From Desulforhopalus sp. IMCC35007 (lineage in GTDB: Bacteria > Desulfobacterota > Desulfobulbia > Desulfobulbales > Desulfocapsaceae), in the NCBI RefSeq assembly GCF_005116575.1, contig NZ_SWCN01000006.1:62001-126000 (forward strand): DNA of 64,000 bases. Direction: 5' to 3'. The notes under the pieces are model-generated. The model saw nothing but the letters and a program-made list of their open reading frames with translations. It ran no database searches and was not told the origin of the DNA. A program made the translations under genes and the position numbers. The first letter of the stretch is position 1; every line of letters starts with the position of its first letter. Below, in pieces: positions 53,350-61,958 of this stretch.

Positions 53350-54363
53350 TTATACCGCAAAGAGAATATTTTTATCCACAGCGCTTGCAGAAGATGTTCC
53401 TGTAAGAACCATGGTTTGTTCCAATTCCGTCTTAATGGAATCGATATAGGTTTCAACACCTGCCTGAAGTCCGCCGATCGCCGCCACGGAAAATGGTCTG
53501 CCGATCATGACGGCGTCAGCGCCAAGAGCCAGTAGTTTTAGAACATCGCCACCACTGCGAACTCCACCGTCAGCGAGGATGGTGATTTTTCCTTTGACGG
53601 TATCGGCGATATCTTCCAGTACATCGGCACTGCCTGGAGCGTGATCAAGCACCCGGCCCCCATGATTTGAAACGACGATGGCATCAGCGCCACTGTTTAC
53701 AGCCAGTTGAGCATCTTCTGGGGTCATGATGCCCTTGATGACAAACTTCATCCCGCTCTTTTTGACAATTTCAGTCAGCTTATCAAGGGGTTTAGGTGAT
53801 ACGGGGCGGCCCATCTTTTTTAAAGTGATGAGGCCTGCAGCATCAATGTCCATGCCCATAATATCTGTTCCGAGGGCCTGGGCTTTTTCTATCTTGGCAT
53901 AAAGTTCATCGTCCTCCCATGGCTTGATAAAAGGAATACCCCAGCCTCCGGCATTTTTAATAGCCTCGAAACCGGCCAGGTGAATGAATTCAGGAACGCC
54001 GTCACCCGTGCAGCCTATTATTGATTTTGCCTTGCAACCGTTGATAATGGAAGCTGCATATTCTTCTTCTGAGATCTTGCCGCCCATATTAAAGGAAACA
54101 CCACCAATGGGAGCGGCAAAAACGGGAAGTGCCAGCTGTTTTCCGAGGATATTGACGCTGGTGTCTGGGTCGGTCACTTGGTGAATCAACCGCATGTTGA
54201 ATTTAAACTTTTCAAGGGCCTTAAGATTGTTGCCAAAGGATGAACCACTGCCAAGGCCACCCATTCCAGGAACCTGTCCAGAGCAAACTTTCCCGTTACA
54301 GATTGGACATACCCTGCAGTATGGTTCCATCAGTTTTCTTGCGTTATTACGAATTTCTTGCAT
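53350..54363 (-). CDS. FMN-dependent alpha-hydroxy-acid oxidising protein with N-terminal Cys cluster
   Basis: 337 aa. The FMN TIM-barrel motifs are FAAPIGGVSFN, IVVSNHGGRVLD (catalytic His), ILADGGVRSGGDVLKLLALG and VMIGRPF. The N-terminus has CRVCPICNGKVC (C16, C19, C22, C27), a possible Fe-S or zinc site seen in an anaerobe subgroup. It could oxidise lactate or another 2-hydroxy acid, but unlike LldD it lacks a membrane-binding segment. It lies among the lactate genes. AGGGAG precedes the ATG. Substrate not proved. Confidence 0.85.
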   Translation of the reverse strand: MQEIRNNARKLMEPYCRVCPICNGKVCSGQVPGMGGLGSGSSFGNNLKALEKFKFNMRLIHQVTDPDTSVNILGKQLALPVFAAPIGGVSFNMGGKISEEEYAASIINGCKAKSIIGCTGDGVPEFIHLAGFEAIKNAGGWGIPFIKPWEDDELYAKIEKAQALGTDIMGMDIDAAGLITLKKMGRPVSPKPLDKLTEIVKKSGMKFVIKGIMTPEDAQLAVNSGADAIVVSNHGGRVLDHAPGSADVLEDIADTVKGKITILADGGVRSGGDVLKLLALGADAVMIGRPFSVAAIGGLQAGVETYIDSIKTELEQTMVLTGTSSASAVDKNILFAV

Positions 54364-54603
54364 CTCTTTCTCCCTTGTATAATTTGGCAGTTAAAATGAT
54401 ACTGCTATTCAGGTTCGACATGTTGATTTTTTTACAGATTGAAAGATGTAAAATAAAATCGGTACTCCGGCAAGTACTTTTCCGCCTTCCCCTCTCCTGA
54501 AGGAAACCAATTTATTTTTTGCTCATATATGCTGCCAGACCGTGTTTTAATTTTACCTTGAAATCTTGTAGAGTGGAACTTTGGCCCTGCCAAAGATTTT
54601 TTG

Positions 54604-55497
54604 TCAGGTGGACCTGGGGCTTTCAGCCATGCGCACCAGGAGTCGGGCCAGGTCTGCTTTGGAGAACAGGTACTGATGACGACAGAATTCACAATGGACT
54701 TCAGCTTTTCCTTCTGTCTCCATCAGCTGCTGAAGACCAGACTTCCCAAGAGATATGAGGGCATTTTCCATTTTTTCATGGGAGCAGCTGCAGGAGTACT
54801 GAAGAGGTTTTGAATGAATTTTTTTATGGGGAACGTTTTTAAACAGCGTTGAGAGGATGTCCGAGGGGGAGTTGCCAGCCAGAAAAAGTTCTGAGAGGGG
54901 AGGAAGACTACTAATCTCTTTTTCAATATGGCAGAGGGCAGTCTCGTCGGCTGGTGGCAGAGACTGTATGAGAAAACCACCTGCAGCAGCTATCGAGCCA
55001 TCTGGATTGAGGTAAACAGTAAGCCCCAGAGTTGAAGGGGTCTGCTCGGATTGGGAGAGATAAAAAGCGATATCATCGCCTATTTCGCCGGAATAAAGAG
55101 GGATTGTGCCAGGGTATTTTTGTTCGATGCTGATCTGTTTTACGACGGTGAGCAGCCCGACTGTGCCGATTCCTCCAGCAACATCGATTTTCCCATTTTT
55201 AAGTGGGAGCTCCGCATGGGGCTTTTTGACATAACCACGGGTCCAGCCGTTGTAACCCGCTTCGGTGATAATTTTCTCCAAAGGGCCATTGCCTTCAAAT
55301 TTAAGGAGAATGCTCTGGTCGTCTTTGAGCAATGCGGCCAACAGGGCATTTCCTGTCAGCGCCCTGCCAAGGGCTGCAGCGGCAAGGGGACCCACATCAT
55401 GACGCCTGCAGGCCTCGGTGACCAGTTTGGTTGTGTTGCATGCAACACCAAAAAAATCTCCCTGTTCGGAGATGACTCGTTCTATTATGTCAGTCAT
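54604..55497 (-). CDS. hslO: Redox-regulated chaperone Hsp33
   Basis: 297 aa. The N-terminal substrate-binding fold includes HDVGPLAAAALGRALTG and LKFEGNGPLEKI. The C-terminal zinc switch has the expected four cysteines, SCSC (C236, C238) and CEFC (C269, C272), so oxidative activation should work. It is a cytoplasmic holdase for proteins under oxidative stress, which fits an anaerobe meeting oxygen. It is divergent from the chalcone-isomerase-like gene. Confidence 0.95.
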   Translation of the reverse strand: MTDIIERVISEQGDFFGVACNTTKLVTEACRRHDVGPLAAAALGRALTGNALLAALLKDDQSILLKFEGNGPLEKIITEAGYNGWTRGYVKKPHAELPLKNGKIDVAGGIGTVGLLTVVKQISIEQKYPGTIPLYSGEIGDDIAFYLSQSEQTPSTLGLTVYLNPDGSIAAAGGFLIQSLPPADETALCHIEKEISSLPPLSELFLAGNSPSDILSTLFKNVPHKKIHSKPLQYSCSCSHEKMENALISLGKSGLQQLMETEGKAEVHCEFCRHQYLFSKADLARLLVRMAESPRST

Positions 55498-55695
55498 ATT
55501 TATTCTTTTATAGAGGTGGCGGTGAAAGTATTTCGTGTCAAATCTGCTGTTAGCATATTATAGTCGTAAAGTGAACTGGAGCAACGATCAAATTGTTGAC
55601 CTGAAACTTTACGTTTACGTATTGGTTAGCTCCCTGTGGGATGGGGGAATATGTACTCTTTATCATTGACTATAAAACAGTAAGGGGAGGATGTT

Positions 55696-56256
55696 ATGCG
55701 AGTATTATTGGTTGCGTTGTTGCTTATCGCAGGTCCGCTGCAGGCAAAAGAAATTGCCGGGGTGATGGTTCAGGAGATTGTAAAAACGGATTCTGGCAAA
55801 GAGTTGAGCCTCAATGGAGCCGGAATACGATCGAAGTTTTTTATGGATATCTATATCGCGGAACTGTATATGCAGCGGCCTGGCTCGACAGTTGAACAGA
55901 TTCTGGCCTCAACCGGAGAGCGGTGGATCGTTATGCATTTTCTCTATGAAGAGGTTTCAAAAGATAAATTAGTTGATGGGTGGGTGGAGGGCTTTGCCGG
56001 TAATACGAAGCCAGAGGACCTTGTAGCCCTGCAGGAACGGATCGATCGTTTTAATGCCATGTTTGTGGACGTAAAAAAAGGGGATCGTATTATCCTGGCC
56101 TATGACCCTGACAAGGGTACCGTTGTGACCATTGCAGGAGAGGTCAGGGGGGTTGTCGAAGGAAAGGATTTTAACGATGCACTTCTGCTTATCTGGCTTG
56201 GGGATAAACCGATCAGTAAAAAGTTGAAGGCGGAATTGCTGAGCTACTCAGAATAG
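55696..56256 (+). CDS. Secreted chalcone-isomerase-like protein (PF16036-like)
   Basis: 186 aa. A signal peptide (1-17) ends at LQAKEIAG. The body fits the bacterial chalcone-isomerase-like domain, with GAGIRSKFFMDIYIAELYM, WIVMHFLYEEVSKDKLVDGW and LIWLGDKPISKKLKAELL at the end. Bacterial members are not known to act on flavonoids and may bind fatty acids or other ligands in the periplasm. GGGGAGG precedes the ATG. A bidirectional terminator follows. Confidence 0.83.
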   Translation: MRVLLVALLLIAGPLQAKEIAGVMVQEIVKTDSGKELSLNGAGIRSKFFMDIYIAELYMQRPGSTVEQILASTGERWIVMHFLYEEVSKDKLVDGWVEGFAGNTKPEDLVALQERIDRFNAMFVDVKKGDRIILAYDPDKGTVVTIAGEVRGVVEGKDFNDALLLIWLGDKPISKKLKAELLSYSE

Positions 56257-56295
56257 CTCACGGGCGAGCAAAGCGCAGGCAAATTACATCAGTTA

Positions 56296-56329
56296 AAAAG
56301 GCCGTCACTGAAGAGTGGCGGCCTTTTTT
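56296..56329. terminator. Bidirectional intrinsic terminator
   Basis: AAAAGGCCGTCACT pairs with AGTGGCGGCCTTTT with one mismatch around a GAAG loop, and a T-run follows on each strand. It lies between convergent genes (chalcone-isomerase-like and GntR). Confidence 0.88.
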
Positions 56330-56351
56330 ACCTCATAACGTACGCAGCGGG

Positions 56352-57125
56352 TTAAGCAGCGAGATGTTTGAGTGGAATGCTGTCTTGATAGTTATTCCGC
56401 TTTTCAAAGAAATCCTGGACGTAGAGGAGATGTACACGCATCGCGTCGTGGGCTTTCTGAGGCTCGCGGGCTTTTATATGGTTAAATACCGCTCGGTGGT
56501 GATCAAGAACCTCTTCGTAGGCAAGCTCAACATCTCCCAGGTGGACGAGATTCTTTTTTATTCCGACAAATAAGAAGTCATAAAAACTCCTGGTCAGATG
56601 AATGAGAACAGGGTTTTTGGTGGAAAAGGTGATAGCCATATGAAAGGCTGTATCTGCTGCCGTGGAGATTGAACCATTGTCTGCCAGATCGTCTTCCATC
56701 TCCTTGAGACTTTTCTGAATGGAGCGAATGTCAGCATCTGTCGCTCTGAGCGCCGCGAGTTGGGCCGCGTTACATTCAAGTCCCATCCGCACCTCTACAA
56801 GATCGAAAAAAGTGGCTTCGTCCGTACTCATGGCGGCGGAAAGCGGGTTTCCTTCGCGGTGCTCAGGGGAGCTGACAAAAGTTCCCTGGCCCTGGACCTG
56901 TTTCAGTAGCCCAAGATTGACAAGTTTTTCGATGGCATTTCTGACAGAAGTCCTGCTGACCTGCATGGATGACGCAAGTTCACGTTCGGGTGGTATCTGC
57001 TGTCCCGGCTTAAAATCACCTTTGTAGATGAGCTCTCTGATCTGTTCGAAGACCTGGCTTGAGATACGTCTTGGTTTGATTGGCCGAATTTTCATGGCTG
57101 AAATCTCTGTGGTATTCGTATTCAT
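56352..57125 (-). CDS. FadR-subfamily GntR transcription regulator, likely of lactate genes
   Basis: 257 aa from ATG 57125, with AAGGA 7 nt upstream; the frame extends to 57146. An N-terminal winged helix (about 20-85) has IPPERELASSMQVSRTSVRN, and a C-terminal FCD ligand domain (about 105-240) has His/Asp positions for a carboxylate-bound metal. It follows lldEF by only 17 bp in the same direction, so it is part of that operon and likely senses lactate, as LldR does. Confidence 0.9.
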   Translation of the reverse strand: MNTNTTEISAMKIRPIKPRRISSQVFEQIRELIYKGDFKPGQQIPPERELASSMQVSRTSVRNAIEKLVNLGLLKQVQGQGTFVSSPEHREGNPLSAAMSTDEATFFDLVEVRMGLECNAAQLAALRATDADIRSIQKSLKEMEDDLADNGSISTAADTAFHMAITFSTKNPVLIHLTRSFYDFLFVGIKKNLVHLGDVELAYEEVLDHHRAVFNHIKAREPQKAHDAMRVHLLYVQDFFEKRNNYQDSIPLKHLAA

Positions 57126-57142
57126 AGTGTAATCCTTAGACC

Positions 57143-59323
57143 TCATTTTTTATTGTTATCAATCGCTTCGGCAAGAAGTTCAATGGTATGGACGCAGCGA
57201 ATACTTTCGTTGGCTTTTCCTACAGCACCTTTGAGCATTATCATGCAGCCTGGGCAGTCCATTGCTACAGTTTTTACTCCGGTGGCCTCAATTGCACTGA
57301 CCTTATCTGCAGTGATCTGTTTGGAAATTTGTGGATGACTGAGAAAAGAATATGTACCTCCAAAGCCGCAACAGCGATCAGAGTTCTTCATTTCTTTCAC
57401 CGTAATTCCTGTACTTTTCAGCAGTGCCCGAGGCTCTTTGTAAACGTTTGATCCACGTTTGAGATGACAGGAATCGTGATAGGTGACGGATTGATCGGTA
57501 GTTGTGCTGGCCAGTTTTTGCGAGGCACCCAGGACGTTTTCTAAAAATGCGGAAGCGTCCATGGTTTTCGCCGAAAGCTCCCGCGCTTTTGCAGCCCATT
57601 GTGGGTGATCAGCGAGGCGGTCGACGAAATCCCTCTTAACGGCCATGGTGCAGGTGGGGCAGATAGAGAGAACATAGTCAACTTCAGCTTCAGTAAAGGC
57701 CTCCACACTTTGTTTAGCAAGATCAAGTCCTGTCTCGGTATCTCCTGAGTAGAGTGCTGGGATCCCGCAGCAGTTCTGACCCTTTGGAAAAACCACCTCC
57801 ACGTTCAGGGAGTTCAGAACCTTGATGAGACTGACCCCGACCTCAGGATAGACAAAGTCTGCACCACAGCCGACAAAGAAGCCAACCTTGTAGTCAGGGT
57901 TGAAAAGGGTCTGGGGGATAGTGTCAAACTGATCCCTGAAGGATTTTGGCGCAATGGACGGTAGATCACGCCACTCAGTGAAATCACGATCTAAAAAGTG
58001 GAGAGGCAGATGCCGGATGATGCGCGGTTCGCCTTCCTTGCGGTTCTTATGGGTGACCGGTCGTTGGAGTTTTGAGGCGGCTCGCACCATGGAGTGAAAC
58101 AGGCCACGGTTTTTCATAACCGCTTTAAAGGCGACATTTTTGATCACGCCCATTCCATATTCTTTTGTCACCTCATTTCTGAGGTGGAGTATGATCTCTT
58201 CAAGATCAATTTTAGAAGGGCAGACGGCAACGCAGGACCGGCACCCGATACAGGCTCGGGTAATATCTTTTGCTTTGTCGAGGCCTTCATAGAAAGCGGT
58301 AAGGATGACACCGATCGCAGAGATGTAGATGGAACCAAAGACGTGCCCGCCAACGGTCTGGTAGACCGGGCAGACATTGGCGCAGGCACCGCATTGGATA
58401 CATTTGAGTGCGTCCCGGCAGGCCTTGGACTCGTAAAGGGCTTCCCTGCCTCCATCGATGAGTACGATATGCTGTTCTTTCTGTTCTCCGTCACAGGGTA
58501 CACATCCTTTAATCCAGGTAACATAGGAGGTGAGGAGCTGTCCTGTGGCATTTCTTGGAAGCAGACGGGTAATCTTAATGGCGTCTTCAATGTTGCGGAC
58601 AAGTTTGTGAATGCTGGCGAAAACAACGTGTACCTTGGGAAGTGTAGCACAAAGTCTCGCGTTACCTTCGTTGGTTACAAGACCGATACCTCCGGTGTTT
58701 GCAACAAGAAAGTTGGCACCGGTCAGGCCGATGTCTGCATCAAAATATTCCTGTCTGAGGCGGGTCCTTGCATGGTCAACCAGGGTTTTTATCTCAGGAG
58801 TCAAGGTTTTTCCGGCTTCTTTGCTAAAGAGCTCTGCAACTTCCTCCTTAAACATGTGGATTGCGGGCATTACCATGTGGCTTGGGCGTTGGCCGGCAAG
58901 CTGAATAATCCACTCGCCAAGATCGGTTTCCGCGGCTCGTATGCCGTGGGCCTGTACAGCTTTGTTGAAATGAGCCTCTTCGGAAACCATGGATTTGGAT
59001 TTGGCAATGAGTTTGGCATCCTTGCTCTTGGCGAGTTTTATGACATAGTCGTTTGCCTCTTTGGTGTTCTTGGCCAGAAATACCTTTGAACCGGCGGCTT
59101 CCGCATTTTTAATAAATTCAGCAAGCAGCTCTTTTCGATTGAGGCGAACTTCCTCTTTGATATCCGAGAGTTCAGTCCGCATCTGTTCAAAATCAAGACC
59201 CCTATAGGCATTTTCCCGGGCGATGAGGTAGGCATCTCCAAAAAGATGCAGGGCCTTGCTCAGTTTCGGATTGGCAATGGCCTGTTCAACACTTTCTTTA
59301 TAGTTTGTATTTGTTTTCATCAT
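57143..59323 (-). CDS. lldEF: Fused LldEF-type lactate dehydrogenase subunit
   Basis: 726 aa, a LutB-like N-terminal half (LUD domain about 60-290, [4Fe-4S] motifs CIQCGACANVCPVY and CIGCRSCVAVCPSK) joined to a LutA-like half with CCG domains (NCCGIPALYSGD, RCCGFGGTYSF). This fusion is the Desulfovibrio/Desulfobacterota form known to work with LldG in L-lactate oxidation. The real start is probably the second ATG (59320), six nt after AAGGAG. It starts 10 bp after the stop of lldG, and the regulator gene follows. Confidence 0.93.
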   Translation of the reverse strand: MMKTNTNYKESVEQAIANPKLSKALHLFGDAYLIARENAYRGLDFEQMRTELSDIKEEVRLNRKELLAEFIKNAEAAGSKVFLAKNTKEANDYVIKLAKSKDAKLIAKSKSMVSEEAHFNKAVQAHGIRAAETDLGEWIIQLAGQRPSHMVMPAIHMFKEEVAELFSKEAGKTLTPEIKTLVDHARTRLRQEYFDADIGLTGANFLVANTGGIGLVTNEGNARLCATLPKVHVVFASIHKLVRNIEDAIKITRLLPRNATGQLLTSYVTWIKGCVPCDGEQKEQHIVLIDGGREALYESKACRDALKCIQCGACANVCPVYQTVGGHVFGSIYISAIGVILTAFYEGLDKAKDITRACIGCRSCVAVCPSKIDLEEIILHLRNEVTKEYGMGVIKNVAFKAVMKNRGLFHSMVRAASKLQRPVTHKNRKEGEPRIIRHLPLHFLDRDFTEWRDLPSIAPKSFRDQFDTIPQTLFNPDYKVGFFVGCGADFVYPEVGVSLIKVLNSLNVEVVFPKGQNCCGIPALYSGDTETGLDLAKQSVEAFTEAEVDYVLSICPTCTMAVKRDFVDRLADHPQWAAKARELSAKTMDASAFLENVLGASQKLASTTTDQSVTYHDSCHLKRGSNVYKEPRALLKSTGITVKEMKNSDRCCGFGGTYSFLSHPQISKQITADKVSAIEATGVKTVAMDCPGCMIMLKGAVGKANESIRCVHTIELLAEAIDNNKK

Positions 59324-59333
59324 ATTCTCCTTA

Positions 59334-59894
59334 TTAATTTTCCATCAAATCACTGGAAACATTATTGACCAGGAGAATGTGTAACTCTCTGGGACCATGG
59401 CAACCTATAGTGAGAACTCTCTCAATATCAGCAGTACGGCTGGGGCCGGTGATATATGCGACAAATTTAGGGTCAGACCCTGTATGCATCTGGGTCATGG
59501 GAGTCACTGCGGCAAGGTTGTCTTCAAGTATCTTTTCAGGATCAACGATAACAAAATGGGTTTCGGGCAGGGTGGTCGCAAGGCGGATGGATTCGTCGGT
59601 TGATTCCAGAACGACAGTGCCGCTGTCGGCCATGCAGAAATTACAGAAGGTCACGCCTCCTGCAGGTACATGTCCTGCCTCTCGGAAATTGCCACTAAAC
59701 ACCTCAACATCTTCAGCTGCAAGCAGGGAGCGAAGGTTATGCTTTACGGCAAGCGGAGTCTCTGGAACCAGGGTTGTACCACTGGCAACGGAGCTAATGT
59801 ATTTTGCTGCGGCTTCAAGGTCTTCAAGCTGCAGTACCTCTGCACCGACACGTTTTGCAACTTCGATGAATTGTTCAAGATGCTGATTGGCCAT
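59334..59894 (-). CDS. lldG: LldG-type LUD-domain lactate dehydrogenase subunit
   Basis: 186 aa. The LUD domain fills the protein, with FCNFCMADSGTVVLESTDESI, FVIVDPEKILEDNLAAV, YITGPSRTADIERVL and IGCHGPRELHILL. It partners the LldEF fusion encoded next to it. AAGGA precedes the ATG. First gene of the lldG-lldEF-GntR operon. Confidence 0.93.
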   Translation of the reverse strand: MANQHLEQFIEVAKRVGAEVLQLEDLEAAAKYISSVASGTTLVPETPLAVKHNLRSLLAAEDVEVFSGNFREAGHVPAGGVTFCNFCMADSGTVVLESTDESIRLATTLPETHFVIVDPEKILEDNLAAVTPMTQMHTGSDPKFVAYITGPSRTADIERVLTIGCHGPRELHILLVNNVSSDLMEN

Positions 59895-60494
59895 ACTGTC
59901 TATCCTTTTTTGAGACGAATTAACGAACGATTTCTACGACAAATATTTAAACAGAAGCGGCTCCTTGCTATAGAGCTGTTCCTGATGAGTGTTTCAGGTG
60001 AAAAAAAGTCTGCCTCGCCAAGCCAGGCGCGGCAGTGGGGACGACCGGATCCTAAATGAGCAGAATAGAGAAACTACAGGACCGGAGAGGATCACCTGTC
60101 TGTACGTATAAGCAAAAAGTATTCCTGTTTTCCTTGTCTAGGAAAAATAACGTAATATCAGTGCGATGGAGAAGGGTCTTTGAAAGAGGGGATTCGCTTG
60201 GGAGAGTTTTGTCTTAAAAAAAGGACGGTTTTGAAGGGAACCATGGGGTGTAGTGGTATCCAGGATGAGTGATTTGTTGGAAGCCTCTAGTATAGGTATC
60301 TAGAAAAACATTAAAAAATACAAGAAAATTCAGTCCGGAAAAAAAGACAGCAGTGGTCTGGTTACAGACCGGCTTGCTGTGTAAAAGCTCATTACCATTT
60401 TAACAGTTTGAAATAAATGAGTTTATCTCTAGTCCTAAAAAAAAGACCACTGGATCCTGCGATTATTTTACGAAGGGTGCAGGCTGTTGCTCTA
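59895..60494. other. 600-bp gap between lldG and the response regulator gene
   Basis: No open frame looks coding. It contains the terminator of the regulator gene (60337-60379) and presumably the lldG promoter, for which no clear -35/-10 or -24/-12 pair was found. The 59920-60300 part holds several weak GC-rich inverted segments of no obvious role. Confidence 0.4.
60337..60379 (-). terminator. Intrinsic terminator of the kinase/regulator unit
   Basis: In minus-strand RNA, CAGCA and GGTCTG stems around GTTA (60348-60379) are followed by a run of T residues (A-run at 60338-60345 on the plus strand). It lies 115 bp beyond the regulator stop. Confidence 0.72.
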
Positions 60495-61955
60495 TCATAC
60501 TTTTTTGTGGGTATCTTGCTGAGATATATTATATTTTTTAAGCAGAGAATAGAAGTGGGAGCGTGAAAGACCGGATATTTCCATTATCTTTTGCATGTTA
60601 CCATCGCATTGTCTGAGGAGTTCGCTGAGGTAGGTTTTTTCTGCCGCGTTCTTGAATTCTTTGAGTTGAGGCAGTGGTCTGTCAAAAATATCTTCAAAGA
60701 TCTGCTGTCCGATATTCAGGGCCAGATGGGTTGGTTCTTCCAGTTTATCAGCGGTTTCCTGGGAACCGTCGTAGCGTGCGATTTGCTTTTTGGCAACCTC
60801 AATACGCAGACTCCGTGGTAGATGTACAGCGTAGAGGGTATTCTCATTGCCCGCGTCAATGACTGATCTCTCAAGAATATTAAAAAGCTCCCGGACGTTT
60901 CCCGGCCAGCTGTAAAGCTTTAAGGTATCAATGAAATCATCGCCTATGTTTTTGGGTTCAAGGCCAAACTCCTGGCAGAGTTGTTTGGTCTTGAAGATGC
61001 ACAGTTCTGTGATGTCCTCTGCTCTCTGGTGCAGTGGCGGGAGGTGAATTCGCATGGTTTTAATCCGAAAAAGCAGATCACGTCGAAATAATCCCTCCTC
61101 TGCCATCTGATCGAGGTCCCTGTTTGTCGCTGCTATCAATCTGAAATTACTTGTTTGTTCTGTTGTGGAGCCGATAGGTCGGAACTGTCTTTCCTGAAGG
61201 ACGCGGAGGAAAACCTTTTGGATGGAGAGCGGCATTTCGCCCACTTCATCGAGAAACAGGGTGCCGCCGTCTGCGGTTTTAACCAGACCTTTTTTATCCA
61301 GTTGTGCCCCGGTAAATGATCCTTTCACATGGCCAAAAAGAGTTGATTCCACCAGGGATTCGGTGAGTGCTGTGCAGTCGATGACAGTGAAGTTTTCCTG
61401 GGCACGTCTGCTGTTTTTATGAATAACTGAGGCAAAAAGTTCTTTGCCTGTTCCTGTTTCCCCGGTGATGAGGACGTTGCAATCGGCGCTGGCTGCTTTG
61501 TTTGCAAGCTTGAGGCTTGCCTGGATTTCACGACTCACGCCCATGACACCTTCAAGTGGGATGTCGGGTTGGTGGTTGTGACCAACTTTTTCCTGACGGT
61601 ATTTAAGGGCTCTGTTAAGGCTGAGTGTGATGTCTTTTACCGAAGTGGGTTTGAGTAAATAGTCCCAGACGCCACCTTTTATTGCGAGTTCAGCACCATC
61701 TGGGTTTCCTTTTCCTGTGAGAATAATAACCTCAGGAGGATTGGGGATGGCCATCAGCTCCGGGAGGATGTCAAGGCCATTGCCGTCGGGAAGAAATACA
61801 TCGAGAAAAACCAGATCGTATTCGGTGTTCTGGGCAAGCAGAAGTCCCGCACTCAGGGTGTGGGCCTTGTCTGCGTGATAGGACAGCCGGCTGATAAGGC
61901 TGATCATGGTTTCGCAAGCTTCAAAATCGTCATCAATTACTAATATATTCGGCAT
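60495..61955 (-). CDS. Sigma-54-dependent response regulator (NtrC family)
   Basis: 486 aa. Receiver domain (1-115) with phospho-acceptor D52. The AAA+ domain has GETGTGKE (165-172), GSFTGA (212-217) and FLDEVGEMPL. A C-terminal Fis-type helix-turn-helix holds GNMQKIMEISGLSRSHFYSL. The sigma-54 contact loop reads GSFTGA instead of the usual GAFTGA. It starts 3 bp after the kinase stop, so the pair is one operon. Target genes unknown. Confidence 0.94.
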   Translation of the reverse strand: MPNILVIDDDFEACETMISLISRLSYHADKAHTLSAGLLLAQNTEYDLVFLDVFLPDGNGLDILPELMAIPNPPEVIILTGKGNPDGAELAIKGGVWDYLLKPTSVKDITLSLNRALKYRQEKVGHNHQPDIPLEGVMGVSREIQASLKLANKAASADCNVLITGETGTGKELFASVIHKNSRRAQENFTVIDCTALTESLVESTLFGHVKGSFTGAQLDKKGLVKTADGGTLFLDEVGEMPLSIQKVFLRVLQERQFRPIGSTTEQTSNFRLIAATNRDLDQMAEEGLFRRDLLFRIKTMRIHLPPLHQRAEDITELCIFKTKQLCQEFGLEPKNIGDDFIDTLKLYSWPGNVRELFNILERSVIDAGNENTLYAVHLPRSLRIEVAKKQIARYDGSQETADKLEEPTHLALNIGQQIFEDIFDRPLPQLKEFKNAAEKTYLSELLRQCDGNMQKIMEISGLSRSHFYSLLKKYNISQQDTHKKV

Positions 61956-61958
61956 AGG

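Noticed and set aside
59895-60494. Sigma-54 promoter for lldG, as the neighbouring regulator is of the NtrC family
   Set aside because: The best match (TGGC...GGCA on the minus strand near 60020) has the wrong spacing between GG and GC.
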